Below, in pieces: positions 40,977-50,490 of a stretch of 50,660 bases of DNA. Position numbers and translations under genes: made by a program. Every line of letters begins with the position of its first letter. The first letter of the stretch is position 1. Source of the stretch: an uncultured Megasphaera sp. (GTDB taxonomy: Bacteria; Bacillota; Negativicutes; Veillonellales; Megasphaeraceae); contig UQHB01000018.1 in assembly GCA_900540735.1 (NCBI GenBank), positions 1 to 50,660 on the forward strand. The letters run 5' to 3'. A model generated the notes under the pieces. The model had not been told where the DNA came from, ran no database searches, and worked only from the letters and a program-made list of their open reading frames with translations.

Positions 40977-41762
40977 TTGAAAAATAGAGATAGAATTATT
41001 CGGTATTACAAAGGCTCTGATAATGGCGAACTCGCTGCCCGTCTCATTGATTTGGCAGATAGCGTCGCCAAGGGCCGTCCTTATGCAGTCAGTGAATTTG
41101 TCTCCCCTGGAGCTGTGCAAATTGGCGAAACCATTCAGGCCCACGTGCCGTCTCTTGTCCTCAAGACTTTTGGCGGCTACGAAGGAGCCGAACGGGTCAA
41201 ACTGGCGTTTGTTAGCAGTGATTTTGAAGGCACTGTCGATTTTGCCATGACCGCATGCCGTGTATCTTGGGATTCGCGGTATCGCCTCTTGAGCCATCGC
41301 GATGTCCTAGGATCCCTAATGAGCTTAGGCATTGGCCGAGAACGGTTCGGTGACATCATTATGGTCGACAACGGTACTGTCATTTTGGCAGATACGACGC
41401 TCTTGCAGTATTTAAAGCAGAACTTCACGAAAATCGCCATGGTCACCGTGACGGTCGATGAAATGCCTTTAAGCGACATTGCGCCGAAGCAGGAAAAAGT
41501 CAAAGAAATCAAAACGACTGTCGCGTCGCTCCGCCTTGATGCCATTGCCTCGTCGGGCTTTGGTATTTCACGGACAAAAGTAGCTGAAGCCATCAAAGGG
41601 GAACGAGTCGAAGTCAACTGGCAGCCTGCGAAGGGGCCAGATCAGGAAGTCGGTGCTGGTGACATTATTTCCCTGCGCGGCAAAGGCCGTATGGAACTGG
41701 CTGAAATTACCGGCACGTCCCGTAAGGGCCGGATTGGGGTCTTGTTGAAACGATATATTTGA
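40977..41762 (+). CDS. YlmH-type S4-domain RNA-binding protein
   Basis: 261-residue protein of the YlmH family, found between sepF and divIVA in many Firmicutes. Central region AFVSSDFEGTVDFAMTACRVSW; C-terminal S4 RNA-binding domain (LRLDAIASSGFGISRTKVAEAIKGERVEVN, in parts). YlmH acts in rescue of stalled ribosomes in Bacillus. It starts at TTG 40977 after GAGGGA. Confidence 0.9.
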   Translation: MKNRDRIIRYYKGSDNGELAARLIDLADSVAKGRPYAVSEFVSPGAVQIGETIQAHVPSLVLKTFGGYEGAERVKLAFVSSDFEGTVDFAMTACRVSWDSRYRLLSHRDVLGSLMSLGIGRERFGDIIMVDNGTVILADTTLLQYLKQNFTKIAMVTVTVDEMPLSDIAPKQEKVKEIKTTVASLRLDAIASSGFGISRTKVAEAIKGERVEVNWQPAKGPDQEVGAGDIISLRGKGRMELAEITGTSRKGRIGVLLKRYI

Positions 41763-41811
41763 TGTTGTATCATACTGGTACATAGGCATTGGATGCAAGG
41801 AGGAAACTAAC

Positions 41812-42339
41812 ATGCTCACACCGATGGATATTCATAATAAGGAATTTAAACGCGGTTTCCGCGGCTATAGCGAAGAAGACGTTGATGCCTTCATGGACAA
41901 TATTGCCAGCGATTATGAAAAAGTATATCGTGAATATTGTGAATTAAAAGAAAAATGCGACAAGCTCCAAGACAAATTGACGCAGTACGAAAAGATGGAA
42001 GCGACCATGAACAGTACGTTAATGCTCGCCCAGCAGACGGCTGAAAACGTCAAAGTATCGGCTCGTAAAGAAGCAGACCTGATTTTGCAGGAAGCAGATA
42101 ATAAAAAGAAAAAAATGCTCGACGAAACGACTATGAGTTTGCAAGCATCACAGCAAGAACTGGATAAATTAAAGGCTCAAACTGGTGCGTTCCGGGCTAA
42201 ATGCCGGGCTATTTTAACGAGTCAGCTCCGCCTTTTAGACGATATGGCTATTGACGGTGTCGAAGATGGCGAAACCCAGCAAGAACCGGTAGCCGTTGTC
42301 GAAGCAGCAATGCCCAATCAGGAAAAACAGACGAAATAA
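41812..42339 (+). CDS. divIVA: DivIVA-domain cell division protein
   Basis: 175 residues. The DivIVA membrane-binding head reads MLTPMDIHNKEFKRGFRGY then SEEDVDAFMDNI, followed by a coiled coil over about residues 35-135 and a short C-terminal tail. It marks negatively curved membrane at septa and poles. AAGGAGG precedes the ATG. Order sepF-ylmH-divIVA is conserved. Confidence 0.94.
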   Translation: MLTPMDIHNKEFKRGFRGYSEEDVDAFMDNIASDYEKVYREYCELKEKCDKLQDKLTQYEKMEATMNSTLMLAQQTAENVKVSARKEADLILQEADNKKKKMLDETTMSLQASQQELDKLKAQTGAFRAKCRAILTSQLRLLDDMAIDGVEDGETQQEPVAVVEAAMPNQEKQTK

Positions 42340-42421
42340 GATACATCCATATGCTCTCTTACAGGTATGACTTTTGCGTTAGACCCGGCAGGGAGTATAT
42401 TTTTTATCAGGAGGATACGTT

Positions 42422-42814
42422 ATGAAACGACTTGCACTACTCGTAGCAGCTCTTTGCCTGAGCCTGAGTGTCACTGTCGGTGCATACAACCCCTATGCAC
42501 CAAACCAATTTGACACGATGGACCGTAATACGTGGGAATTTCAGTACCTCTATGACTTGACGAAAGACGGCGTGACCGGTGCAGATATCCAAAAATTTGC
42601 GCCAACCTATATGCTCACGCGCTATGAAATGACGCAAATGGTCGAAACGGCCATACAGCGCCGCAGTAAGACTACAGCAGCACAGCAAGAAAAAATCGAC
42701 CGTTTAGCAAAAGCCTTTGCAACGGATTTACAATACACGACACCGTCTCAGCCTGCACAAGACACGACGACAGAAGGACAAAGCTTTGACTGGAAAACAG
42801 GAGGCAATGTATGA
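42422..42814 (+). CDS. Small exported SLH-like protein
   Basis: 130 residues with a signal peptide (cleaved near VGA-YN). The mature part contains one S-layer-homology-like unit: WEFQYLYDLTKDGVTGADIQKF and TRYEMTQMVETAI, comparable to the peptidoglycan/polyamine-binding SLH domain of OmpM porins in Negativicutes. The rest is polar. It may help tether the outer membrane to the cell wall, but has no barrel. It overlaps the HAD gene by 4 bases (ATGA). Confidence 0.7.
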   Translation: MKRLALLVAALCLSLSVTVGAYNPYAPNQFDTMDRNTWEFQYLYDLTKDGVTGADIQKFAPTYMLTRYEMTQMVETAIQRRSKTTAAQQEKIDRLAKAFATDLQYTTPSQPAQDTTTEGQSFDWKTGGNV

Positions 42815-43629
42815 CCACCCCAACAGCTCCCATTAAAATGATTACTATCGACTTAGACGGCACCTTACTTCGCAGTGACGGCACCGTCTCGGACCATACT
42901 GTAGAAGTCTTGCAAGCAGCGCGGAAAAAAGGCGTTGTCGTCGCTATTTCTACAGGCCGTATGTACACGACGGCTTCACCTTATGGAAAACGCCTCGGCC
43001 TTGGTGACAGCCCGATGATTCTCTTTGCAGGCGGCCTCATTCAGACTATTGAAACGAAAAAGAAACTCTTTGAACATCCCATTCCTGTAGACGATACGCT
43101 CGCCTTATTAGCCCTAGCGAAACAGCACGATTGGCAAATCCAGACCTACATTGACGATGTCCTGCGCGTTGCCAAAGACGAACCACTCATTCGGGAATAC
43201 GAAGCAGCAACCCATTGCAAAGCCGTCATTTGTGGCGATGCCTTTTATACGACTGTGCCGAGTGGCTCCAATAAGATGCTCTTGCGCGGCTATTCGCACG
43301 AAGAGTTAGTAGAAAAGAAGGCTCTTATTGAAAAAGAATTGCCGGGCCGCTATATGATTTGCTTCTCTGAACCGACCTTCCTCGAAGTCATGCCTAAAGG
43401 TATTGATAAAGGCGTAGGCATTGAAAAACTCGGTGAAGTCTATGGCATTGACGTAGAAAATATCATGGCTCTTGGAGACTCGCAAAACGACATTGACATG
43501 CTCAAAGCAGCTGGCTTCCCGGTCGTCATGGCTAATGCGAGCGATGAAATCAAGCAGTATGCGAAACACATTACTCTGTCTAATAATGAAGACGGCGTTG
43601 CAGCAGCAGTCGAACAATTTGTCTTATAA
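42811..43629 (+). CDS. Cof-type HAD-family hydrolase
   Basis: 272-residue sugar-phosphate or nucleotide phosphatase of HAD subfamily IIB. Motif I ITIDLDGTLLRSDG near residue 10, motif II AISTGRMYTTA, and C-terminal motifs NKMLLRG and ALGDSQNDIDMLKAAGFPVVMANAS. Metabolite specificity cannot be read from sequence. 18 bases before rapZ. Confidence 0.93.
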   Translation: MTTPTAPIKMITIDLDGTLLRSDGTVSDHTVEVLQAARKKGVVVAISTGRMYTTASPYGKRLGLGDSPMILFAGGLIQTIETKKKLFEHPIPVDDTLALLALAKQHDWQIQTYIDDVLRVAKDEPLIREYEAATHCKAVICGDAFYTTVPSGSNKMLLRGYSHEELVEKKALIEKELPGRYMICFSEPTFLEVMPKGIDKGVGIEKLGEVYGIDVENIMALGDSQNDIDMLKAAGFPVVMANASDEIKQYAKHITLSNNEDGVAAAVEQFVL

Positions 43630-43647
43630 TTTAAAGGAGGCTTTCTC

Positions 43648-44556
43648 ATGGACCAGTTCCATTTACTCATCATTACGGGCATGTCCGGTGCTGGCAAAAG
43701 TTATGCCGTACAAGTCTTAGAGGATATGGGCTATTTTTGCATTGACAACATTCCGCCTGTCCTCATTCCTAAATTTGCCGAACTATGCATTAAAGGGGGA
43801 GAACGGGTTCGCCATGTCGCCTTGATTGCCGACATTCGGGGCGGAGAATTTTTCGATGCCATGAGCCAGTCTCTCAAAGAATTAAAAGCCCAAGGCGTAT
43901 CCTATGAAATCGTCTTCATTGAAGCGTCAGACCAGACCCTCGTGCGCCGCTACAAAGAAACGCGCCGCGTCCATCCCTTAGCACCGCACAGCCGTCTTAG
44001 CCAAGGCATTGCAGCTGAACGGAAGCTCTTGGCTACGCTCCGCAAACAAGCAGACTTCATCATCGATACGACTAATTTAAAACCGAAGCAGTTAAAAGAA
44101 ATTTTACTCAAAAAATATACCATTAAAGACGGCAAAAAGGGTATGACGGTCACGGTCGTCTCCTTTGGCTTTAAACACGGCATGCCTATTGATGCGGATA
44201 TTGTCGACGATGTGCGGTTCTTACCGAATCCGTACTATATCGAAGAGTATCGCCATAAATCAGGCCGTGTACCGGCTGTACGGGAATACGTCGAAAGTTT
44301 CCCTGTAACCCAGACGTTTAAACAGAAATGGTTCGATATGATCGATTTCCTCCTGCCCAATTACGAACGGGAAGGGAAGAGCCAGCTCGTCATTGCCGTC
44401 GGCTGCACAGGCGGCATGCACCGTAGTGTGTGCATGGCTGAATCGATGTACAAACATTTAAAAGAAGCCGGTGTCGATGTGTCGATTGAACATCGGGACT
44501 TACAGAAAAATGATGTCCAAGAAGACGCACCGGGGTTTGAAGGAGAAGAAGCATAA
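43648..44556 (+). CDS. rapZ: RapZ/YvcJ-family nucleotide-binding protein
   Basis: 302-residue P-loop protein: Walker A GMSGAGKS at 11-18, the family segment ALEDMGYFCIDNIPPVLI (here VLEDMGYFCIDNIPP) and C-terminal AVGCTGGMHRSVCMAE with conserved His/Cys. In E. coli RapZ guides RNase E to GlmZ; in Firmicutes YvcJ binds GTP and its role is less clear. Clustered with yvcK and whiA as usual. Confidence 0.95.
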   Translation: MDQFHLLIITGMSGAGKSYAVQVLEDMGYFCIDNIPPVLIPKFAELCIKGGERVRHVALIADIRGGEFFDAMSQSLKELKAQGVSYEIVFIEASDQTLVRRYKETRRVHPLAPHSRLSQGIAAERKLLATLRKQADFIIDTTNLKPKQLKEILLKKYTIKDGKKGMTVTVVSFGFKHGMPIDADIVDDVRFLPNPYYIEEYRHKSGRVPAVREYVESFPVTQTFKQKWFDMIDFLLPNYEREGKSQLVIAVGCTGGMHRSVCMAESMYKHLKEAGVDVSIEHRDLQKNDVQEDAPGFEGEEA

Positions 44557-44571
44557 CGGAGGTGTCATCTC

Positions 44572-45918
44572 ATGCGATTGTTTAAGTGGCTCCATCCGGG
44601 GCTGCACATCAAACGATGGCTCTTTATCTTTGGCCTGGGCATGATGGCAACCAGTTTTGGCTTAGTCCTGACCTTTAATTACCAGTGGCTTGGGCAAATC
44701 GAAGAATGGATGTTTCGCATTTTATACGAAACGACAGGCCATTATAACTATACTGTCTTGGCGACCATTGGCATTGTCGTCATGATTCTCGGCGTCGTCG
44801 TCATGGGCTGGGCCACGCGGCGGCTCATTCGGACCATGCTCGGCGTCGTCATTCCTAATGAATCAGGTAATATTAGCGATTTGATTCTGTCTAATTTAAA
44901 ATTATCGAAAGGGCCGAAAGTGGCCGTCATCGGTGGCGGTACAGGCTTGTCTGTCATGCTCCGCGGCCTGAAGACGAAGACCTATAATCTCACGGCTGTC
45001 GTTACTGTTGCCGACGATGGTGGCTCGACTGGGCGTATTCGCCAAGACCTGGATATTATTGCGCCAGGGGATTTGCGCAACTGCCTCGTTGCCTTAGCCG
45101 ATAAAGAAGGGCTCATGGAAAAGCTCTTTGCCCATCGTTTTGGCGGTTCTGGTAATTTGACAGGCCATAGCTTTGGTAATCTCTTCATTGCGGCCCTCAT
45201 CGAAGTTTTAGGCGACGTCGAAGAAGCGATGGATGCGACGAGCAAAGTCCTCAAAGTCCGTGGGAAAGTCGTGCCTGCAACGGCTGAAAAAGTGTCCCTC
45301 AATGCCGAATTGACTGATGGCCGCATTGTTCATGGGGAATCGCAGATTCCGAAAGCGCACGGTAAAATCAAACGGGTCTTTACGACACCGGAACATCCGA
45401 AAGCTATCCAATCGGCAGTGAAAGCTATTGAAGAAGCGAATACGATTGTCCTCGGGCCGGGCAGTCTCTATACGAGTATTATGCCCAATCTCTGTGTCCC
45501 GGAAATCATCGATGCCATTTGCCGCAGCAAGGCCAAGAAGATTTACATTTGTAACGTCATGACCCAACCCGGCGAAACAGACGGCTATTCTGTAGCGGAC
45601 CACGTGGCGGCCATTAACCGTCAAGTAGGCAAACCGGTCATCGATTTCGTCTTAGCTAATGAAGGCCCTATTGCGCCGGAAACACTCCAGCATTTTGCTA
45701 CCCTTGGCTCGGAACCAGTGCGGATTGACAAAAAAGAAGTGGGCCAGCAAGGCGCAATTTTGATTCTCTCCGATTTAGTCGACCCGAAGACAGGCGTAAC
45801 GCACGACACGAAGAAGCTTGCTGACGTGCTCTTTGATTTAATCAACGCCTTGCGGACCGACTTGTCACCAGAATTATTACAGTATTATTTGAAGCGTTAT
45901 AACATGACACATCGTTAG
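44572..45918 (+). CDS. YvcK/gluconeogenesis factor family protein with N-terminal membrane helices
   Basis: 448 residues. Two membrane helices near the N-terminus (WLFIFGLGMMATSFGLVLTF and VLATIGIVVMILGVVVMGW) precede the CofD-like core, which starts AVIGGGTGLSVMLRGLK at about 120 and continues with ADDGGSTGRIRQDL, PGDLRNCLVALAD, LGPGSLYTSIMPNL. The longer, membrane-attached form is common in Negativicutes. It affects cell shape and gluconeogenic growth and binds UDP-sugars in homologues. 15 bases after rapZ. Confidence 0.94.
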   Translation: MRLFKWLHPGLHIKRWLFIFGLGMMATSFGLVLTFNYQWLGQIEEWMFRILYETTGHYNYTVLATIGIVVMILGVVVMGWATRRLIRTMLGVVIPNESGNISDLILSNLKLSKGPKVAVIGGGTGLSVMLRGLKTKTYNLTAVVTVADDGGSTGRIRQDLDIIAPGDLRNCLVALADKEGLMEKLFAHRFGGSGNLTGHSFGNLFIAALIEVLGDVEEAMDATSKVLKVRGKVVPATAEKVSLNAELTDGRIVHGESQIPKAHGKIKRVFTTPEHPKAIQSAVKAIEEANTIVLGPGSLYTSIMPNLCVPEIIDAICRSKAKKIYICNVMTQPGETDGYSVADHVAAINRQVGKPVIDFVLANEGPIAPETLQHFATLGSEPVRIDKKEVGQQGAILILSDLVDPKTGVTHDTKKLADVLFDLINALRTDLSPELLQYYLKRYNMTHR

Positions 45919-45929
45919 GAGGTGGCGTC

Positions 45930-46856
45930 ATGTCCTTTGCAGAAGAAGTAAAAAATGAAATAGCTCATTATACGCCGGAAAATGCCGTCTGTCGCTATGC
46001 AGAACTGGCGGCATTATTGTGTATGGGCGGCTCCCTCATCTTGGGCTCACAGGGCCATATAGGTATTGAATTTAGCACGTCTAACAATGCTGTTGCCCGT
46101 AAAGCTTTGACGATGTGGATGTATGCCTTTGACGTACGGCCGGAAGTGCGCGTGCGCCAAGGGTTGCGCCTGCGGAAAAAGAATTATTATATTCTCCGCG
46201 TGCCCCCGTCGGAAGCGTGCACAGAGAGCTTGAAACAACTGGCTCTCTTTCCGCGGCAAGACGAATTTCAGTCTCTTGATTTAAAAAAATCCGATTGCCA
46301 GCGTGCCTTTTTGCGCGGTGCCTTTATGGGCGGCGGCTCCGTAAATCAGCCCAAAGGGGACTATCACTTAGAGCTCGTCACGGGCAATGAGTCCTTTGCC
46401 CAGCGGCTCCTCAAGATTATGCGCCATTTCCGCGTGCCTGCGAAGATGACCGACCGGAAAGGCGAGTACTTGGTCTATGTCAAAGAAGGGAACGGCGTGT
46501 CTACGTTCTTGCAGTATATCGGTGCGACTCAGGCGTATATGAAATTTGAAAGCGTCCGCGTCGTCAAAGATATGCGCAACAATGTCAATCGCGTCGTCAA
46601 CTGCGAAACAGCGAACTTGCAGAAGACAGTCGATGCGGCCATTCGCCAGCGTCAGGCCATTGAAACGCTGCAGCAGTCCGGCCAGTACTATCGCTTGACG
46701 GACAAGCTCCAAGAAGCGGCACAGCTGCGCTTGCGCTATCCTGAAGCTCCTATGAGCGAGCTTGCAGCCCTTTCAGGTGTCACCAAATCGGGCTTAGCCC
46801 ACCGTTTTAAAAAACTTGCAGATATAGCGAAACAGATAGAAGGAACAAACGAATGA
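45930..46856 (+). CDS. whiA: DNA-binding protein WhiA
   Basis: 308-residue protein with a LAGLIDADG-like N-terminal domain without nuclease residues (AFLRGAFMGGGSVNQPKGDYHLE) and a C-terminal helix-turn-helix (MSELAALSGVTKSGLAHRFKKL). Controls division or sporulation genes in Gram-positive bacteria. It overlaps the next gene by 4 bases. AGGAGGTG precedes the ATG. Confidence 0.95.
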   Translation: MSFAEEVKNEIAHYTPENAVCRYAELAALLCMGGSLILGSQGHIGIEFSTSNNAVARKALTMWMYAFDVRPEVRVRQGLRLRKKNYYILRVPPSEACTESLKQLALFPRQDEFQSLDLKKSDCQRAFLRGAFMGGGSVNQPKGDYHLELVTGNESFAQRLLKIMRHFRVPAKMTDRKGEYLVYVKEGNGVSTFLQYIGATQAYMKFESVRVVKDMRNNVNRVVNCETANLQKTVDAAIRQRQAIETLQQSGQYYRLTDKLQEAAQLRLRYPEAPMSELAALSGVTKSGLAHRFKKLADIAKQIEGTNE

Positions 46857-48088
46857 AATGGAAAAGATGTTGTAAACAACTCGCGGCTATGCTCATGCTG
46901 GCCAGTACGATCACGACAGCTGTATTTGCCAGTGATGCCGATGACCCGGCAGTCATGGATCAAATCGTACACGGCAGAATGCTGCCCATTGCCATGTCAG
47001 CCCCCCTCGATACGGGGACGCTCCTCTTTTCAGACAGCCCGGAATATGTTACGGACGACGGCATTCTCTATGGCGATAAAGTAACGGGAGATGTACGGGT
47101 CTATTTTTATCATGTCAATCAAAGCAATATTCCCAAGAAAGTCGTCGTCATGGCCTATAACCCTAGTGATGAGCCCGTGTCGATTATCCTCAGAGGTTAT
47201 CAATTTACGCGGCCTAGTACGTCTTATTATCTCGTCGGCAAGCAGCTCTCGACCATGTACTACGAAGGCGATACGCCGGTCAATCGCGTGACCGTTGCGC
47301 CTCACGGCTATGCCCTCGTCGGCAGCCGCCTCAATGGTGTCGCCGTCCAGCCAGATGAATTATTCTCTGGCATTGTCGATATGACTGTGCCTATTCCCAT
47401 GTATATTTCGACCATGATGCTGCCTATGGGAAGCGACCCAGTGGCCTTTATTCGGCAGCAAAAATATTTGCCTAGTGACAGCGTCAAATTACGGGGCACT
47501 TTCCTCGGCAAAGACCGGGAATTGCACACCCTTTTGTCCTATCGTTCCATCGACGGCGTAGGATACATCAAGATTGGCGACGGCATTGACGACCGCTTTC
47601 TCCGGGGCCGCGATGTCATGGATAATCGCGAATCGGAAAATGTGGGCAATTACGGTGTCGATTATAATATTGGCATTCGCACCAAAGGAGACGGCCCGAT
47701 TCACATGTATTTCAATCCCCAAGGCGGTGAATACGCTGGCGTTGCCGAATTGATTTACGCTGACGGCAAAGGCGGTAGTGATAAGAAAATCGTTGCTTTG
47801 CCGCGAGAAAAACTGAGCATGGGCCTCGATGACCCATATGCTATTCAGTATGTCGATACGTTCCAAGCTGGTACGGATGTGACCGTTCACATTATGCCGC
47901 CTGGTGCGGCTAACTTGCCGGTCCGTATCATCCTCGTGCCAGATAAGCAGCTCCAGCAAGCAGCCGATGCGGCAAGCGATTTAAAAGATTTGCGCAACAA
48001 AGCGAAGAAAGAAGTCGAAGCAGCCCAGCAGGCTAAAGAAGACCAAACGAAAAAGGCTGCCCAAGAAATTAAAAATACGAAGAAATAA
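46853..48088 (+). CDS. Secreted protein of unknown function
   Basis: 411 residues with an N-terminal signal peptide (LAAMLMLASTITTAVFA-SD). The middle is beta-rich (VRVYFYHVNQSNIPKKVVVMAYNP, VAPHGYALVGSRLNGV, PIHMYFNPQGGEYAGVAELIYADG in parts). The last 45 residues form a Lys/Ala/Glu-rich coiled coil (LKDLRNKAKKEVEAAQQAKED). I do not recognise a family; similar proteins occur next to whiA in Megasphaera-like genomes only as far as I can infer. Translation is coupled to whiA through a 4-base overlap. Confidence 0.75.
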   Translation: MKWKRCCKQLAAMLMLASTITTAVFASDADDPAVMDQIVHGRMLPIAMSAPLDTGTLLFSDSPEYVTDDGILYGDKVTGDVRVYFYHVNQSNIPKKVVVMAYNPSDEPVSIILRGYQFTRPSTSYYLVGKQLSTMYYEGDTPVNRVTVAPHGYALVGSRLNGVAVQPDELFSGIVDMTVPIPMYISTMMLPMGSDPVAFIRQQKYLPSDSVKLRGTFLGKDRELHTLLSYRSIDGVGYIKIGDGIDDRFLRGRDVMDNRESENVGNYGVDYNIGIRTKGDGPIHMYFNPQGGEYAGVAELIYADGKGGSDKKIVALPREKLSMGLDDPYAIQYVDTFQAGTDVTVHIMPPGAANLPVRIILVPDKQLQQAADAASDLKDLRNKAKKEVEAAQQAKEDQTKKAAQEIKNTKK

Positions 48089-48096
48089 GCAGACAA

Positions 48097-48134
48097 AAAA
48101 GACCTTGCCGGGCTATGCTCGGGCAAGGTCTTTT
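48097..48134. terminator. Bidirectional terminator between convergent operons
   Basis: AAAAGACCTTGCC (48097-48109) pairs with GGCAAGGTCTTTT (48122-48134). Confidence 0.9.
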
Positions 48135-48147
48135 GCTATTGTACGGA

Positions 48148-48948
48148 TTATTGTTGGAGGAATTCCTGTGGCGGTTCCTGACCAAACCATTTTTTGTAAA
48201 TTGTAGAGTACGTGCCGTCTTTTTTGAGTTCTTTCAACGCATCGTTGATTTCTTTGGCCCGTTCCGGTTTGTCTTTGCTTGTAGCCATGGCTACACCGCG
48301 AGACGTAATCGGGTCGCCAGCGAGTTTTAACTTCTGGTCGCCGCCTTGTTTCAAGTAGTACATAGCAACAGCTGTATCGATGACGACAGCGTCACATGTA
48401 CCAGCTTCCAGTTCCAGCCAGCCTTGGGAGTTCGTGTCGAACTGTTTGACTGTTGCGCCGTGTTCCTGCGCCAGTTCTACCGGTTTTGTACCCACTTGGG
48501 CACCGACCGTTTTGCCAGCTAAGGAGTCAAAGCCTGTAATGTCTGTGTTGTCTTTCTTGACGACGACAGTGTAGCCGCTCTTGAAGTATACATCTGTGAA
48601 GTCGACTTGTTTCTTCCGTTCGTCTGTGGCATCCATGCCAGCTGCGATTAAATCAATCTGACCACTCTTTAACGCCGGAATGAGGGCATCGAAGCCGAGG
48701 TTTTTGACTTCCATTTTGTAGCTTAATTTATCGCAAATAGCTTGAGCTAAATCGATATCAAAGCCTACAGTCTTGTCGTTTTCTGTAAATTCAAACGGTG
48801 GGAACGTCGGTTCTGTGCCGACGATTAAGGTTTTGCCGTCGCCACTTTTGGCACTGTTAGCTTTTTGGTCAGTCGAGCTGCCACAACCAGCAAGGACGGT
48901 TACTGCTGCAAGCGATGCAGCGAGGAAAGAAAGATATTTCTTTTTCAT
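48148..48948 (-). CDS. Amino-acid ABC transporter substrate-binding lipoprotein
   Basis: 266 residues, SBP_bac_3 family, with lipobox LAGC. EPTFPPFEF, GFDIDLAQAIC, GFDALIPALKSGQIDLIAAGMDAT in parts, and KWFGQEPPQ mark the family. Closely related to the binding protein at 49612-50385 and more distant from the pair at 25.9-27.5 kb. No permease or ATPase lies with it in the window. GAGGGG precedes two tandem ATG codons (48951 and 48948); I use the second for spacing. Confidence 0.9.
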   Translation of the reverse strand: MKKKYLSFLAASLAAVTVLAGCGSSTDQKANSAKSGDGKTLIVGTEPTFPPFEFTENDKTVGFDIDLAQAICDKLSYKMEVKNLGFDALIPALKSGQIDLIAAGMDATDERKKQVDFTDVYFKSGYTVVVKKDNTDITGFDSLAGKTVGAQVGTKPVELAQEHGATVKQFDTNSQGWLELEAGTCDAVVIDTAVAMYYLKQGGDQKLKLAGDPITSRGVAMATSKDKPERAKEINDALKELKKDGTYSTIYKKWFGQEPPQEFLQQ

Positions 48949-48976
48949 CATTAACACCCCTCGTATAGAAAAAAAT

Positions 48977-49612
48977 TTATATAAGGCCGCTCAAATCAGA
49001 CATAATTTGAACGTGCGGCCAAGCCTGGAAATCAGCAGCTGTCATCATGCCTGTGGTTACCCCGGCAAAGGCAACGCCGCTGTTTTTGGCAGTCTCTGCA
49101 TCGATGAGACTATCGCCAATATAGAGAATATCTGATTTTGCTAAGGAAAAATGCTCGGCAATGTGGTTAATGCCGTCTGGTGCCGGCTTTGGATGGGCGA
49201 CATCTTCAATGCCGACGACGTAATCGACGAGATGCTCTAAGTGGTCTTTTGTAATCGTTTGATTAATGCGGGACCTAGTCTTCGTTGACACAATGCAGCA
49301 GAGAGCTCCTTGGTCTTTTAAATGCTGCAGCGTCGGAATCGTCTGCGGGTAGAGATGCGTATTGGGCACCATGTAGTAATCGGAGTAATTGACTTTATAC
49401 AAGTGGATTAATTCGTGGATGCGGTCTGGGTTCGTTTCGCCTGTAAGCTGGGCCATGGCATCATACATGGTCATGCCAATGGTTTTACAAATCGTCGGCC
49501 GCGGCACTGCCGGATACCCTTCGTCGGCGAAGAGCATTTCAAAGCACATGGCAATGCCTTCTTCTGAATTGGCTAAAGTGTAGTCAAAATCGAAAATGTA
49601 TGCCTTATACAT
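48977..49612 (-). CDS. HAD-family phosphatase (phosphoglycolate phosphatase-like)
   Basis: 211 residues. Motif I YIFDFDYTLANSEEG, motif II CIVSTKTR, motif III-IV KPAPDGINHI and YIGDSLIDAETAKNSGVAFAGVTTG. Similar to Gph/PpaX phosphatases. The ATG at 49612 shares its A with the stop codon of the upstream binding-protein gene (TAATG), so the two are translationally coupled. Its placement between two binding proteins is unusual. Confidence 0.9.
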   Translation of the reverse strand: MYKAYIFDFDYTLANSEEGIAMCFEMLFADEGYPAVPRPTICKTIGMTMYDAMAQLTGETNPDRIHELIHLYKVNYSDYYMVPNTHLYPQTIPTLQHLKDQGALCCIVSTKTRSRINQTITKDHLEHLVDYVVGIEDVAHPKPAPDGINHIAEHFSLAKSDILYIGDSLIDAETAKNSGVAFAGVTTGMMTAADFQAWPHVQIMSDLSGLI

Positions 49613-50385
49613 TAGACTTTCGGGTCTACGCCAAACCATTTTTTGTACAGTTTAGCATATGTGCCATCGGCTTTTAATTCGGCAATGGCTTTGTTGACTT
49701 TCTGCAATGTTTCCGGTTTATCTTTGCTAACAGCCATAGCAATGCCGTCTGGCGCAAGGAAAGGATCACCGACGATTTTTAAATCCTTATTGCCGCCTTG
49801 CTGTAAATAATAAAGAGCTACAGACGTATTGATGACGACAGCGTCGCACGTGCCGCTTGTCAGTTCCATCCAGCCTTGGCTGTTGGCGTCATACTGCTTC
49901 ACTGTGGCACCGTGTTGCTGGGCTAGGTCTACGCCTTTCGTGCCGACCTGGGAGCCGACAGTACGGCCTTGGAGGTCGTTGAAGCCGTTAATAGACGTAT
50001 TATCTTTCTTGACGACGACGGAATAGCCATCATGGAAGTACGGGTCCGTAAAGGCGACTTGTTTAGCCCGTTCTGGCGTAGCATCCATGCCGGACGCAAT
50101 CATATCAATCTGGCCGCTTTGAAGAGCTGGAATGAGGGCATCGAAGCCGAGGCTTTTTACTTCCATCTTGACGCCCATTTTGTCGCAAATAGCTTGGGCA
50201 TAATCGATGTCAAAGCCGACGTACTTGTCATTTTCCGTAAATTCAAAAGGTGGGAACGTTGGCTCCATGCCAACGATAAACGTATCGCCGCTGCTTTGCT
50301 GTGAATCGGTAGATGAACCGCAGCCGGCAAAGAGGGTCGTTGCCGCAGCTGCACTTAAGGCGAGAACTGCGAATTTTTTCTTCAT
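49612..50385 (-). CDS. Amino-acid ABC transporter substrate-binding lipoprotein
   Basis: 257 residues with signal peptide and lipobox FAGC. EPTFPPFEF, GFDIDYAQAIC, GFDALIPALQSG, GSQVGTKGVDLAQQHGATV and YKKWFGVDP match the SBP_bac_3 family and are nearly the same as in the protein at 48148-48948, so the two are recent paralogues. First gene of the leftward three-gene unit; CAGGAG precedes the ATG and TATAAT lies near 50440 on the minus strand. Confidence 0.92.
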   Translation of the reverse strand: MKKKFAVLALSAAAATTLFAGCGSSTDSQQSSGDTFIVGMEPTFPPFEFTENDKYVGFDIDYAQAICDKMGVKMEVKSLGFDALIPALQSGQIDMIASGMDATPERAKQVAFTDPYFHDGYSVVVKKDNTSINGFNDLQGRTVGSQVGTKGVDLAQQHGATVKQYDANSQGWMELTSGTCDAVVINTSVALYYLQQGGNKDLKIVGDPFLAPDGIAMAVSKDKPETLQKVNKAIAELKADGTYAKLYKKWFGVDPKV

Positions 50386-50490
50386 GAAAACATCTCCTGT
50401 CTGTATTAAGGGTATGCACCTATACTGTATATAAAATTATACTATAAAAAGGGCAAAAAAGGGAATAGAAAATTTTTTCAAAAGAATTAC

